DNA of 64,000 nucleotides from Bacillus alveayuensis (GTDB lineage Bacteria; Bacillota; Bacilli; Bacillales; Aeribacillaceae), in assembly GCA_030812955.1 (NCBI GenBank), contig JAUSTR010000009.1:1-64000 (forward strand). Direction: 5' to 3'. The notes beneath the pieces were generated by a model. It did no database searches and was not told where the DNA came from. It saw only the letters and a program-made list of their open reading frames with translations. Positions 35,750 to 44,597 of the stretch are shown here, piece by piece. The position numbers and the translations under genes were made by a program. Each line of letters begins with the position of its first letter. Within the stretch, counting starts at the first letter, position 1.

Positions 35750-36222
35750 GGTGTGCTAGGCATGTGCATATTCTATAGAGTTCAAGTCCCGAGCTGCGAA
35801 GAGAGTAGTAGTGGCTAGCAAGAAAAGGGGGGCTAGAGCTTTTCCTTAATAGTTTCTTCGATAAGTTGGTCTGTATATATACTTAGGGATTTAAGTCAAT
35901 ATTTTGGATATTTTTAATGAGGATGTATATGAAATATGCTAGACACATTTTTGATTAATAGAGATTATCGAAATTATTAGTTCTAGGAGTTTGTCACGTT
36001 CCACAATGTTTTTTGAGTCTTGAAGACAGTAAATAAAAAAGGAGCTATCCGAAAAGTTATAGTTAATCCCGCAATTAAAAAGCAAACCCAAAGAATTCTG
36101 TAAAATCAACATTCTTTGGGTTTTAATTTTGGAGCTATTTACTCTAAAATAGACTTTTAAGTTTTATTTTTTAAGTGATGGGTATCTTCAGTTAATAAGG
36201 GTATAATAATTTATTGTAAAGT
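35750..36222. other. gene-free gap with an orphan hairpin
   Basis: I see no coding sequence in these 470 bp. At 36084-36096 and 36111-36123 there is a 13-bp perfect hairpin (AAACCCAAAGAAT/ATTCTTTGGGTTT) followed by TAATTTT, like a terminator without a gene. GGAGCTATCCGAAAAG (36042) resembles the outer end of an insertion sequence, so this may be what is left of a mobile element. Confidence 0.35.
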
Positions 36223-36819
36223 TTATCTTGGGAGATTGAAGAAATTGTTGATCTCGCTATAATTCCCTGCTAGCCTGCCAAGAGGCTGTAATTTTTCTAA
36301 ATTAATTTTGTAGTTTCCTAGATAATAATCATCTTTAATATGATACAGGACTATTTTTCCAATGATCAGATGGTCGCTTCCAAGCTGAATCATACGCTCT
36401 AACTGGCATTCCATATGAATTGGAGATTCTTTAATTCTTTTTGGTTGAATGAATTCGCTTTCAATTGGAGTTAACTGTGCGACATCGAACTCGTTTATAT
36501 GACTAGGAAAATTTTCGGATGTTTTCTGCATTTTATTTCCTAAATACGAAGGAACAACATTAACAACAAACTCTTTTTGTGTACGGATGTTGACTAATGT
36601 ATCTTTCTCTGTTCCTTCCCTTTCTCCAACACCAGGTCCAATGGAAATACATAGCATTGGTGGTTGTCTTGAAGCAACTGTAAAAAAGCTAAAAGGAGCT
36701 AAATTTAAACGACCTTCTGGAGAAATAGTCGAAACCCAAGCAATAGGTCTTGGAACAATCGAACCAATTAATAATTTGTACATCTCATTCGTTGTTAATT
36801 GATCAGGATGAAACTTCAT
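36223..36819 (-). CDS. flavin reductase-like FMN-binding split-barrel protein
   Basis: 198 aa of the flavin-reductase-like domain family: YKLLIGSIVPRPIAWVST, NLAPFSFF, and EKDTLVNI then FVVNVVP. It binds FMN. It may be a flavin reductase or an uncharacterised flavoprotein. The ATG at 36819 has AAGGAGGGG nine bases upstream. It is last in the CoA-transferase/symporter transcript and 69 bp from the symporter gene. Confidence 0.85.
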   Translation of the reverse strand: MKFHPDQLTTNEMYKLLIGSIVPRPIAWVSTISPEGRLNLAPFSFFTVASRQPPMLCISIGPGVGEREGTEKDTLVNIRTQKEFVVNVVPSYLGNKMQKTSENFPSHINEFDVAQLTPIESEFIQPKRIKESPIHMECQLERMIQLGSDHLIIGKIVLYHIKDDYYLGNYKINLEKLQPLGRLAGNYSEINNFFNLPR

Positions 36820-36888
36820 TATTTTTTGCCCCTCCTTTAATATGTAATGATGAAAACACACCCCAGAAATTCATTAAAAAGAATAGAA

Positions 36889-38394
36889 TTACATTTCTAT
36901 ATTTAATGAGGTTAATTTTTCAGCTTCTTGTTTTGATTGGGCAGATAATGGAAACATTAAAGATCCGATAACACAAATAAAAATATTAAGAGCAAGACCT
37001 AAAACTCCTCCGTGAATACCAACTACTGTTTTATGACCGATAATAGTGAGTACTCCAGCTAATATTGCTCCCATTAACATTCCAAAGAACACTGGCTTAG
37101 CAGATAGCCGTTTCCAATACAGACCGAGAATAAAGGCGGGAAAAACTTGAACCAATAGCTCGAACTTTAGGACGAATATTTCATAGAGGGTTGCTGGCGG
37201 ATTCCAAGCAATCCACAACAAAAAAACAACTGCAAGGATACCACTTGCTTTTCCTACCATGACTTTTTTACGTTCAGAAGCATTTGGATTCATAAATTTT
37301 CCGTATACATCATTTGAGATCATCGATGAAAAGCTTAAAAGAACTGAATCGGCTGTTGAGATAATCGCGGCTACGATTCCTCCGAAAAACAGTACCATTA
37401 CCCAGTAATAAAACGAGTTGATAGAGGCTACTTTATTAGCCATCATCCCAACTAATTGTTCAGATCCTGATTTATCAAGTCCTGGGATTACCATTATTCC
37501 GATAATACCAATAATAAATACAAGTCCTGTTGTTAATGGAGGCATCCATGCCATACGAGCAAAAGATCGTTTTAATGTACGTTCGCTTTCGGAAGAGTAA
37601 ATACGTTGTATCGCATGAGGATAAATAGCAGCTCCAAATCCGACAAGCAGCAACAGACTAAACCAGTTAATAGAGGTTTCTAAAGAAGGGACCGCTATTT
37701 TTGCAGGATCATGTTCGGAAATAAATTTTGTAACTTCTACAAAATCTCCCCCTACAAGGTGTAAAGATCCAAATAGAAAAACAAAAATACCTAACATAAG
37801 TACTAATCCTTGCATCACATCTGTAAAAGCAACCGCTTTCATCCCACCCATCCATTCATAAATCAACATTACAAGAACGAAGGCAATAACCCCAATTTGA
37901 TACGGAATTGTTCCGCCTGTCATGCCTGAAATAGCTTGCCCAATTGCTACTAATTGCTCTAATAGGTAATTTCCTAATCCCCATAGCATAAGAAAAATGC
38001 TTAAAATTGTAACCGCTTTCGATTTAAAACGAAATTGAAGCCAATCTGTAGGTGTAACGAAGTTTTGTCTTTTAGAAATGACATATAATCTAGGAGCAAA
38101 TAATAAATATATTCCGATTATAATGGTCATAAATGAAATAGATTGAATCCATGAAAAACCTGTTCGATAGGCAGTTGGAGCATATCCTACGATCGTATTT
38201 CCGCTATATTGTGTTGCATATAACGTAAAAAACAAAGCAATAATTCCTAAATTTCTTCCTGCTAAATAATAGCCAGACAAACTGTCATGAAGATTTTTTC
38301 CTCTTCCAGAGAAATAGCCAATGGCTAGCATAATGATTGCATAAAACGTTAAGATTATAATGCCGTCCGTCCCAGCAAAAACTAAATCATTCAT
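36889..38394 (-). CDS. sodium:solute symporter (SSS family)
   Basis: 501 aa with about thirteen hydrophobic segments. SSS features include YYLAGRNLGIIALFFTLYAT, the GMKAVAFTDVMQG block and ISTADSVLLSFSSMISNDVY. It probably imports a monocarboxylate or similar acid. It overlaps the upstream small membrane gene by four bases (ATGA), a usual arrangement for SSS carriers with a short DUF subunit. Confidence 0.9.
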   Translation of the reverse strand: MNDLVFAGTDGIIILTFYAIIMLAIGYFSGRGKNLHDSLSGYYLAGRNLGIIALFFTLYATQYSGNTIVGYAPTAYRTGFSWIQSISFMTIIIGIYLLFAPRLYVISKRQNFVTPTDWLQFRFKSKAVTILSIFLMLWGLGNYLLEQLVAIGQAISGMTGGTIPYQIGVIAFVLVMLIYEWMGGMKAVAFTDVMQGLVLMLGIFVFLFGSLHLVGGDFVEVTKFISEHDPAKIAVPSLETSINWFSLLLLVGFGAAIYPHAIQRIYSSESERTLKRSFARMAWMPPLTTGLVFIIGIIGIMVIPGLDKSGSEQLVGMMANKVASINSFYYWVMVLFFGGIVAAIISTADSVLLSFSSMISNDVYGKFMNPNASERKKVMVGKASGILAVVFLLWIAWNPPATLYEIFVLKFELLVQVFPAFILGLYWKRLSAKPVFFGMLMGAILAGVLTIIGHKTVVGIHGGVLGLALNIFICVIGSLMFPLSAQSKQEAEKLTSLNIEM

Positions 38395-38642
38395 TTTTTC
38401 GCCTCCTCTTCTTGCTCAATGTCTTCAACAATTTTCCATTCGTTAAGACAAAGCCAGCTTAAATACCCACATAAAACAAGTGAAAAAATGGCTGAAACAA
38501 ATGCCCAGAGTGGAAAGCCGAGAATGAATATTTCCCCAGCGCTTTTCGGAAAATACCACGGAACAATCCCCATGACGATGAAAAAGAGAACAATCCAAAT
38601 CCATTTTTTTCTTATCGGTTCTTTTATTTGTCTTTTTTCCAT
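38391..38642 (-). CDS. small two-helix membrane protein paired with the SSS symporter
   Basis: 83 aa. Two hydrophobic segments (residues about 12-30 and 40-64) are flanked by charged ends; this matches the DUF3311/YhdT-like partners of sodium symporters. The ATG at 38642 has GGAGG upstream. The longer reading from 38744 would overlap the CoA-transferase gene and lacks a ribosome binding site. Coupled to the symporter start. Confidence 0.8.
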   Translation of the reverse strand: MEKRQIKEPIRKKWIWIVLFFIVMGIVPWYFPKSAGEIFILGFPLWAFVSAIFSLVLCGYLSWLCLNEWKIVEDIEQEEEAKK

Positions 38643-38680
38643 TAGTAGCCTCCATTCTTCATTCAGGATGATGAAAGAAA

Positions 38681-39880
38681 CTAAATAACTTGCTTGTTTT
38701 GTAATCGTTTTAGCTCTTCTGTTGTCATACCAAGCAAGCCACAATACACTTCTTCATTATGCTTGCCCATTGATTCCGCTCCAGGATATTTTACTTGACC
38801 TGGTGTTCGACTTAATTTAGGAACAACTCCAGGCATCGGAAACTCTCCTAATTGTGGGTGTTCAACGGAAATAATCATATCTCTTTGTTTATAATGAGGA
38901 TCTTCTACAATATCTTTTGCTGAATAAATAAGTCCAGATGGTACTCCTTTTTCCTCTAATATTTTTAAGGCTTCTTTTGCGTTTAAAGACTTCGTCCATT
39001 CCTCAATTAAGTCGTCTAACTCTTTCATATTTTCTCCTCTTTTTTCATGTGTGGAAAATCGAGGATCTTCCGCTAATTCTGGTTGATTCATAGCTTCACA
39101 TAAACGTTTAAAAACTCCATCTGCATTTGCTCCGATAACAATATATGTTTTATCCTTTGTAAAATATATGTTGGAAGGTGCAACTCCAGGAAGGATATTC
39201 CCCATTCGTTCACGTATATATCCAGCAAGTAAGTAATCGGGTATTAAGCTTTCCATTACGGCAAAAACTGCTTCATACAAGGCGGTATCAACTACTTGAC
39301 CTTTTCCTGAAGAATTTCTCTCTTGTAGGGCAATTAAACACCCTATTGTTGCAAAAAGGGCTGCTAATGTGTCACCAATGGAGATGCCAATTCTTGTTGG
39401 AGGACGGTCAGGGAAACCTGTAACATATCGTAAACCGCCCATAGCCTCCCCGATACTGCCAAAACCAGCTCTGTTTTTATAAGGGCCTGTTTGACCAAAA
39501 CCAGAAGTGCGAACCATTATGAGCTTCGGGTTCATTTTGGATAATTCTTCATATGATAAATTCCATTTTTCCATTGTCCCAGGACGGAAATTTTCAATCA
39601 GAATGTCGGACTGTTTAACTAGTTCTTTTAAAATTTTTTGTCCTTCTTCAACACGTAAATTTAAAGTAATTGACTTTTTATTTCGTGATTGAATGGGCCA
39701 CCAGAGGCCGACCCCATCTTTTGATTTCCCCCATTTCCTCATTGGGTCGCATTTCTCAGGCGGTTCAATTTTAATCACCTCAGCGCCAAAATCTGCTAAT
39801 AGCCTACCAGTAAATGGTCCAGCTAATAAGGTGCCTAATTCAATTACACGAAGACCTTCTAATGGTAATTTTGTATTCAT
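38681..39880 (-). CDS. CaiB/BaiF-family CoA-transferase (class III)
   Basis: 399 aa. Family blocks are LPLEGLRVIELGTLLAGPF, ADFGAEVIKIEPPE, SRNKKSITLNL and GFGQTGPY. The catalytic aspartate is in KGQVVDTALYEAV. It moves CoA onto a carboxylic acid. Divergent to a GntR regulator and an HMG-CoA lyase, so its product may be the lyase substrate (a 3-hydroxy-3-methyl acyl-CoA). AAAGGAGGG precedes the ATG. Confidence 0.9.
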   Translation of the reverse strand: MNTKLPLEGLRVIELGTLLAGPFTGRLLADFGAEVIKIEPPEKCDPMRKWGKSKDGVGLWWPIQSRNKKSITLNLRVEEGQKILKELVKQSDILIENFRPGTMEKWNLSYEELSKMNPKLIMVRTSGFGQTGPYKNRAGFGSIGEAMGGLRYVTGFPDRPPTRIGISIGDTLAALFATIGCLIALQERNSSGKGQVVDTALYEAVFAVMESLIPDYLLAGYIRERMGNILPGVAPSNIYFTKDKTYIVIGANADGVFKRLCEAMNQPELAEDPRFSTHEKRGENMKELDDLIEEWTKSLNAKEALKILEEKGVPSGLIYSAKDIVEDPHYKQRDMIISVEHPQLGEFPMPGVVPKLSRTPGQVKYPGAESMGKHNEEVYCGLLGMTTEELKRLQNKQVI

Positions 39881-39930
39881 AATCCCCCTCCTTTATTTAA
39901 ACTGATAAATTTAAATATTCAGAATTTTTA

Positions 39931-40024
39931 TTTGTATACAAAAATATCACTTTGTATACAAATAGTCAATATATTTTTAAAATTTTGATAAATTGTTGAA
40001 AATTTTGTCTAGTTTTGTATACAA
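39931..40024. promoter_or_regulatory. three GntR operators (TTGTATACAA) in the divergent promoter region
   Basis: The palindrome TTGTATACAA occurs three times: 39932-39941, 39952-39961 (20 bp apart, two helical turns) and 40015-40024. The minus-strand promoter TTGACT (39969-39964)-17-TATTTT (39946-39941) has the second site in its spacer and the first at its -10. A plus-strand promoter TTGAAA-16-TATACA (39996-40001, 40018-40023) has the third over its -10. Both directions would be repressed by the GntR protein at 40043. Confidence 0.8.
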
Positions 40025-40042
40025 TTGAATTGAGGTGTTGAT

Positions 40043-40714
40043 ATGGATGCATACAATTTTATAAAAGAGGCTATTATCCACTTGAAATATCCACCAGGAA
40101 TGCGTTTAACAGAAGAATCACTTGCGAAAGAATTAAATTTAAGCCGAACTCCTATTCGTGAAGCGATTAAACAGCTAGAAGCAGAAGGATTAGTTGTTCC
40201 TTTAAAAAGGGGAGTTAAAGTTCGTCACTTTACGAAAGAAGATATTAAAAAAATTTATGATATAAGGACTTTGCTGGAAAGCTACGCTGCTGGAAAAGCA
40301 GCACTATATCGAACAGATGAGAATATAGCAGCATTAGAAGAGGCTAACGATCTATACGAAAAAGCAGTCTATCAATGTAATGAAGCGACTAATGAAAATG
40401 TAAAACTTTTGGTAGAAGCAAATAATCGCTTTCACGAATCAATCTTTGCAGCTTGTCGAAATGAACACCTTCACTTTCATCTCTCAAAGGTTGTAGTCAT
40501 TCCTTTAGTTTTTCGGTCATTTTATTGGTACAGTGAATCCGAATTACAACGGTCTTTAGACTTCCATAAAATCATATTAAAAGCTATTCAAGATCAAGAA
40601 CCGGATCGAGCCCGTATTGCGATGCATGAACATATTTATGAAGGGCGAGACCAAGTTTTAAAACATCTAGATAAAGATCAAAATCGAAATTTATTAAAGT
40701 GGGAGGGAAAATGA
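40043..40714 (+). CDS. GntR-family regulator, FCD type
   Basis: 223 aa with an N-terminal winged helix (LSRTPIREAIKQLEAEGLV, then PLKRGVKVRHFT) and an FCD effector domain (IYDIRTLLESYAAGKAA, NNRFHESIFAACRN, HEHIYEGRDQVL). It begins only a few residues before the first DNA-binding helix, so the N-terminus is short. It is placed amid three TTGTATACAA sites. Its stop abuts the start of the lyase gene. Confidence 0.9.
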   Translation: MDAYNFIKEAIIHLKYPPGMRLTEESLAKELNLSRTPIREAIKQLEAEGLVVPLKRGVKVRHFTKEDIKKIYDIRTLLESYAAGKAALYRTDENIAALEEANDLYEKAVYQCNEATNENVKLLVEANNRFHESIFAACRNEHLHFHLSKVVVIPLVFRSFYWYSESELQRSLDFHKIILKAIQDQEPDRARIAMHEHIYEGRDQVLKHLDKDQNRNLLKWEGK

Positions 40715-41599
40715 ATGGTTGAAATTTGCGAAGTAGGACCTCGAGATGGGCTGCAAAATGAAGAAAAAATATTGTCAACTGACATTAAAGTTCAATTGAT
40801 TCAACGTCTCATTGATGCAGGCATAAGAAACATCGAAGCTGTTTCTTTTGTTAATCCAAAGCTAGTACCACAAATGGCAGACGCAGAAGAAGTAATGAAG
40901 CGGGTTCCAAAACGTGACAATGTTCGATACGGAGGATTAGTTCTTAGTAGATCTGGGTTGGAACGTGCGTTGAAAACGGATGTAAATTTTTTGCATGTTG
41001 TGATAACAAGCAGTGATACTTTTAATTTGCGAAATGCAAATAGAACGGTAGACAAGGCTGTTAAAGAGTTATGCCAAGTGATTCAAGATGGTGTAGCGGC
41101 AAATAAAGGTGTTTCCGGAGTGATCGGTACCGCATTTGGCTGTCCTTACGAGGGAAGTGTTCCGGTGTCTAGAGTTCTCAACATCGCTGAAAAGTTCTTA
41201 CATGATGGCTGCTCTGAAATTACATTAGCTGATACAACTGGAATGGCCAATCCTCGTCAAGTGGAAGAGATGGTTGTCGAATTTAAAAAAGCTTTTGGAA
41301 ATGACATATCATTAGGTCTACATTTTCATAACACACGTGGATTAGGACTTGCAAATGTTTTAGCAGGGTATCAAGCTGGTGTAAGGAGGTTTGATTCATC
41401 TATAGCTGGATTAGGTGGCTGCCCATTTGCCCCAAAAGCTGTTGGAAATGTTTGTACAGAAGATATGGTTCATATGTTTCATGCTATGGAAGTAAAAACC
41501 AATACTAATTTGCAGCAACTAATAGAAATTGCGAAATGGATGGAGCTCCAAATGGAACGTCCGTTAGATGGGATGGTTATGAAAGCAGGGGTCGTATAA
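40715..41599 (+). CDS. hydroxymethylglutaryl-CoA lyase family protein
   Basis: A 294-aa HMGL-like TIM barrel: VGPRDGLQNE opening, TLADTTGMANP, LGLHFHNTRGLGLAN and the loop AGLGGCPFAPKAVGN that carries the active-site cysteine. It would split HMG-CoA to acetoacetate and acetyl-CoA or act on citramalyl-CoA. It is transcribed with the GntR gene; the divergent CoA-transferase could supply the thioester. Confidence 0.9.
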   Translation: MVEICEVGPRDGLQNEEKILSTDIKVQLIQRLIDAGIRNIEAVSFVNPKLVPQMADAEEVMKRVPKRDNVRYGGLVLSRSGLERALKTDVNFLHVVITSSDTFNLRNANRTVDKAVKELCQVIQDGVAANKGVSGVIGTAFGCPYEGSVPVSRVLNIAEKFLHDGCSEITLADTTGMANPRQVEEMVVEFKKAFGNDISLGLHFHNTRGLGLANVLAGYQAGVRRFDSSIAGLGGCPFAPKAVGNVCTEDMVHMFHAMEVKTNTNLQQLIEIAKWMELQMERPLDGMVMKAGVV

Positions 41600-41650
41600 A
41601 TAACTGTATTTGTTAGAAGTTTAAAAATCCGATGATAATCTTTTTAAAAT

Positions 41651-41682
41651 GCTGTTTTCGTAAACTTTGTTGCTTTTCGACT
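41651..41682 (-). mobile_element. solo end of the GGCT MITE family, copy D
   Basis: GCTGTTTTCGTAAACTTTG and the following TTGCTTTTCGACT match the left end of the element at 51136 over about 32 bases; the rest is lost. What follows (GACTTTGTCTATAAACT, 41679-41695) recurs with one change at 49318-49334. Confidence 0.6.
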
Positions 41683-41697
41683 TTGTCTATAAACTGA

Positions 41698-41725
41698 AAG
41701 GCGTCTCCCAATAGGAGAACGCCTT
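41698..41725. terminator. terminator between lyase and PfpI genes
   Basis: AAGGCGTCTCC (41698-41708) pairs with GGAGAACGCCTT (41714-41725) with one bulge, between convergent genes. Confidence 0.65.
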
Positions 41726-41734
41726 CAAAACCTT

Positions 41735-42286
41735 TTATTTGTTTAATAATTTAATAAATTCACGCATGAATGCTGGTAAATCTGGCCAAGCATGGGCAGA
41801 TACAAGGTTGTTATCAACATGAGTTGTTTCTGATACATAGTTTGCGCCGATGGCTTCTACACCTGGTTTGCAGGCAATGTAAGCTGTCAAGCTGCGGCCT
41901 TTCACAACATCTGGAATCGTTTCTAACACGAGTGAAGCGTGGCAAATCGCTGCTACTGGTTTATTTTCTTCAAAGAAATGACGGACAATTTTTGGCAAGT
42001 TTTCATCAAGGCGAATATATTCTGGTGCACGTCCTCCAGGAATAACTAAAGCATCATACTCTGATGGATCCACATCTGCAAATGATGCATGTGCATCAAG
42101 GAGATATCCTGGTTTTTCTACATAAGTGTCCCAATCAGCGAAATCATGAACAACTGTATGTAGTTTCTTTTTCTTTGGTGCTGCGATTGTAACGTCAAAA
42201 CCTTCCTCTAATAAACGGTAATAAGGATAGTAAACCTCTAACGCTTCTACTGCATCTCCTGTCACAATTAACACTTTTTTACTCAT
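41735..42286 (-). CDS. DJ-1/PfpI-family protein
   Basis: 183 aa with the nucleophile elbow VAAICHASLV (Cys115, His116), LVIPGGRAPEYIR and a glutamate near the N-terminus (DAVEALEVYYP). Members act as deglycases, peptidases or chaperones, and the exact activity cannot be read. AGGAGG precedes the ATG. Confidence 0.88.
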   Translation of the reverse strand: MSKKVLIVTGDAVEALEVYYPYYRLLEEGFDVTIAAPKKKKLHTVVHDFADWDTYVEKPGYLLDAHASFADVDPSEYDALVIPGGRAPEYIRLDENLPKIVRHFFEENKPVAAICHASLVLETIPDVVKGRSLTAYIACKPGVEAIGANYVSETTHVDNNLVSAHAWPDLPAFMREFIKLLNK

Positions 42287-42516
42287 ATTGATAACCTCCT
42301 TAAAGATTTTTCATTCCTATAATAATTCAATATGGATCATTAATGAAAGAAATATGCTTATATTACATAATGAACTCAAACAGTACATACGTAACTTTTG
42401 GACAAAAATAAAATTTTGTATTCGTTTACACCATTATAAATTTGAATTTTATTTTAACAATTGTAGAAATGTGTTGAAAAATGACAGAGAAAGTATTATT
42501 TTATGTTACGAAAAGA

Positions 42517-42534
42517 ATGTGAAAATATTCACAA
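42517..42534 (+). promoter_or_regulatory. Rex operator upstream of the FNT transporter
   Basis: ATGTGAAAATATTCACAA matches the Rex consensus TTGTGAA-N4-TTCACAA at all but its first base. It is centred about 37 bp before the start codon, a repressing position. The B. subtilis homologue ywcJ belongs to the Rex regulon, which supports an NADH/NAD-responsive switch. Confidence 0.75.
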
Positions 42535-42562
42535 ACATGTTATGAAAGAGAAGTGATAAGAG

Positions 42563-43393
42563 ATGGAAGCAGTTCAAAAGTGTAAAGAGTTAGCTTTAAA
42601 AAAACGTACGATTCTAGAACAATCCCTTATCCAATATATCATTCGTGCAGCGATGGCAGGTGTATACATCGGCTTTGCCCTTGTTCTTTGTTTCCGTATC
42701 GGCGAGTATTTTCGTGTAGCAAATTCTCCTGCAACTTATTTAGTGAGCGGTATTTTTTTTGGAATTGCGTTAGTATTAATTATGTATGGTGGTGCTGAAC
42801 TATTTACTGGAAATACGATGTATTTTACGATTAGTACTTTACAACAGCAAACAACTGTGAAAGATTTGGTGCAAAACTGGATTACATGTTATAGCGGTAA
42901 TATATTAGGCGCTATCTTTTTTGCGTTTCTTATTTCCCAATCTGGTATTTTTGATGATGTTTCAAAAGATCATTTATTGTTTGTAGTCGCGGAGAAGAAA
43001 CTACATGCCACAACGATGCAACTCTTTTTTAAAGGAATTCTTTGTAACTGGCTCGTTTGCTTAGCGATTTATATTCCGATGCAAATGAAAGAGGATATGG
43101 CGAAAATATTTTCAATGATTTTAATTGTTTTTATCTTTTTTGCTTCTGGATATGAACACTCTATTGCCAATTTTGTCCTTTTTTCACTTGCATTAGCAAT
43201 TCCGCATCCAGCGACAATTGATTTAGCTGGAGTTATACACAACATTTTTCCAGTAACACTTGGCAATATTGTCGGTGGAGCTTTGTTTATGGGAGCAATT
43301 TATACTTATTTGTCATCTGAAAAAGAAGATCGTTTTTCAACGAAGTGGCTTTTAGGATATGTATTTCAAAAGAAAAAAGCTTTAAATAAATGA
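42563..43393 (+). CDS. ywcJ: formate/nitrite transporter family protein, YwcJ-like
   Basis: 276 aa with six membrane helices. FNT hallmarks are GAELFTGNTMYF, KGILCNWLVCLA and GYEHSIANFV. It passes formate, lactate or nitrite. GAGAAGTG lies before the ATG. The Rex box suggests expression when NADH rises, as in oxygen limitation. Confidence 0.88.
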   Translation: MEAVQKCKELALKKRTILEQSLIQYIIRAAMAGVYIGFALVLCFRIGEYFRVANSPATYLVSGIFFGIALVLIMYGGAELFTGNTMYFTISTLQQQTTVKDLVQNWITCYSGNILGAIFFAFLISQSGIFDDVSKDHLLFVVAEKKLHATTMQLFFKGILCNWLVCLAIYIPMQMKEDMAKIFSMILIVFIFFASGYEHSIANFVLFSLALAIPHPATIDLAGVIHNIFPVTLGNIVGGALFMGAIYTYLSSEKEDRFSTKWLLGYVFQKKKALNK

Positions 43394-43419
43394 ATGGTGC
43401 TTTTTCCCAACACTTCGTT

Positions 43420-43490
43420 ATTAAATGCCTGCGGTCCAGTTCATACGTCGCTAAGCGGGGCGCTTGCGCTTTTCTTACTCCATGCGTGGG
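43420..43490 (+). repeat. remnant of a Bacillus interspersed repeat
   Basis: Around CGCTAAGCGGGGCGCTTGCG the sequence is far more GC-rich than its surroundings and resembles short palindromic repeats I know from other Bacillus intergenic regions (a run ending GCGCTTGCGCTTTTCTT). The rest of the 43394-43704 gap is AT-rich and holds no gene. Confidence 0.35.
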
Positions 43491-43704
43491 AACTATTTAT
43501 TCAAATCCATCTTGTGCTTTCTAGATTACGTTCAATTATTTGCTTTATTGGCAACTTTTAATTCCTTTCCTTTAGTATATTTTTTAAACTATGTTACATG
43601 AAAGTATGTACTTGTTAAAATGCACGATCTGTTTCATAATATCGATATCATCCCTTATGATAGGATGAATTTTTCTATAATGATGACAAAAGGAGGAGGG
43701 GCTT

Positions 43705-44562
43705 ATGAAACTAAGAGTTTCAGCCGTTCAATATCATCTCCATACGATTCAATCATTCGAAGAATTTGCTCAACAAGTGGAGCATTACATTAAAACAGCT
43801 CAAGAGTTTGATGTAGATTTCGTTTTATTCCCAGAGTTTTTTACTACACAGCTCATGTCCATTGGCAATGAGAAAGGACAGCCTTTAACGATTCAAGATC
43901 TTCCAGATTTTACTGACCAATACCGTTCATTATTTATAGATTTAGCTAAGAAAACAAATATGCATATTATTGGTGGAACTCATGTCATCCGCAAAGGTGA
44001 TCGCTTATATAATGTCGCTCATTTGTTCTATCCAGACGGAAGGGTAGCCGAACAGGCAAAACTCCATATTACCCCTACAGAAGTGAAAGAGTGGAACATG
44101 TCACCTGGGGATGGTCTAGAGGTGTTTGAGACGGAAAAAGGTACCATTGCGATGTTAACCTGCTATGACATTGAATTTCCTGAAATCGTTCGCATGGCAA
44201 AAGCGAAAGGTGCTGACGTCATTTTCTGTCCTTCTTGCACAGATGACCGTCATGGATTTTATCGTGTTCGTTACACAAGTCATGCAAGAGCCATCGAAAA
44301 CGAAGTTTATGTCGTTACAACTGGGACGGTGGGCTCCCTTCCGACCGTTGACTTTATGCGAGCAAACTTTGGTCAAGCGGCAGTGATTACACCAAACGAT
44401 ATTCCATTCCCTCCTCGTGGCATATTAGTAGAAGGGGAAATCAATCATGATATGATTGTGACAGCTGATCTTGATTTAGAGCTGTTATACAAAGTTCGTG
44501 AAAAAGGATCGGTTACGACATGGCGCGATCGCCGTACAGACCTGTATCCGGATTGGAAATAA
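43705..44562 (+). CDS. carbon-nitrogen hydrolase (nitrilase superfamily)
   Basis: 285 aa with the catalytic triad Glu44 (LFPEFF), Lys119 (QAKLHITP) and Cys153 (LTCYDIEFPE). It hydrolyses an amide or carbamoyl bond. B. subtilis YhcX has a GNAT domain and such a hydrolase fused in one protein; here the two are separate genes 35 bp apart, hydrolase first. AGGAGGAGG precedes the ATG. Confidence 0.9.
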   Translation: MKLRVSAVQYHLHTIQSFEEFAQQVEHYIKTAQEFDVDFVLFPEFFTTQLMSIGNEKGQPLTIQDLPDFTDQYRSLFIDLAKKTNMHIIGGTHVIRKGDRLYNVAHLFYPDGRVAEQAKLHITPTEVKEWNMSPGDGLEVFETEKGTIAMLTCYDIEFPEIVRMAKAKGADVIFCPSCTDDRHGFYRVRYTSHARAIENEVYVVTTGTVGSLPTVDFMRANFGQAAVITPNDIPFPPRGILVEGEINHDMIVTADLDLELLYKVREKGSVTTWRDRRTDLYPDWK

Positions 44563-44597
44563 AGGGAGATTTAACCTTTTTTCAAGGAGGAGGAACA

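Noticed and set aside
36042..36123. complete insertion sequence
   Set aside because: Only an end-like sequence and an orphan hairpin are visible; no transposase frame or second end.
42288..42545. 85-codon frame upstream of the FNT gene
   Set aside because: It overlaps the Rex box and leader, has no ribosome binding site and low-complexity residues.
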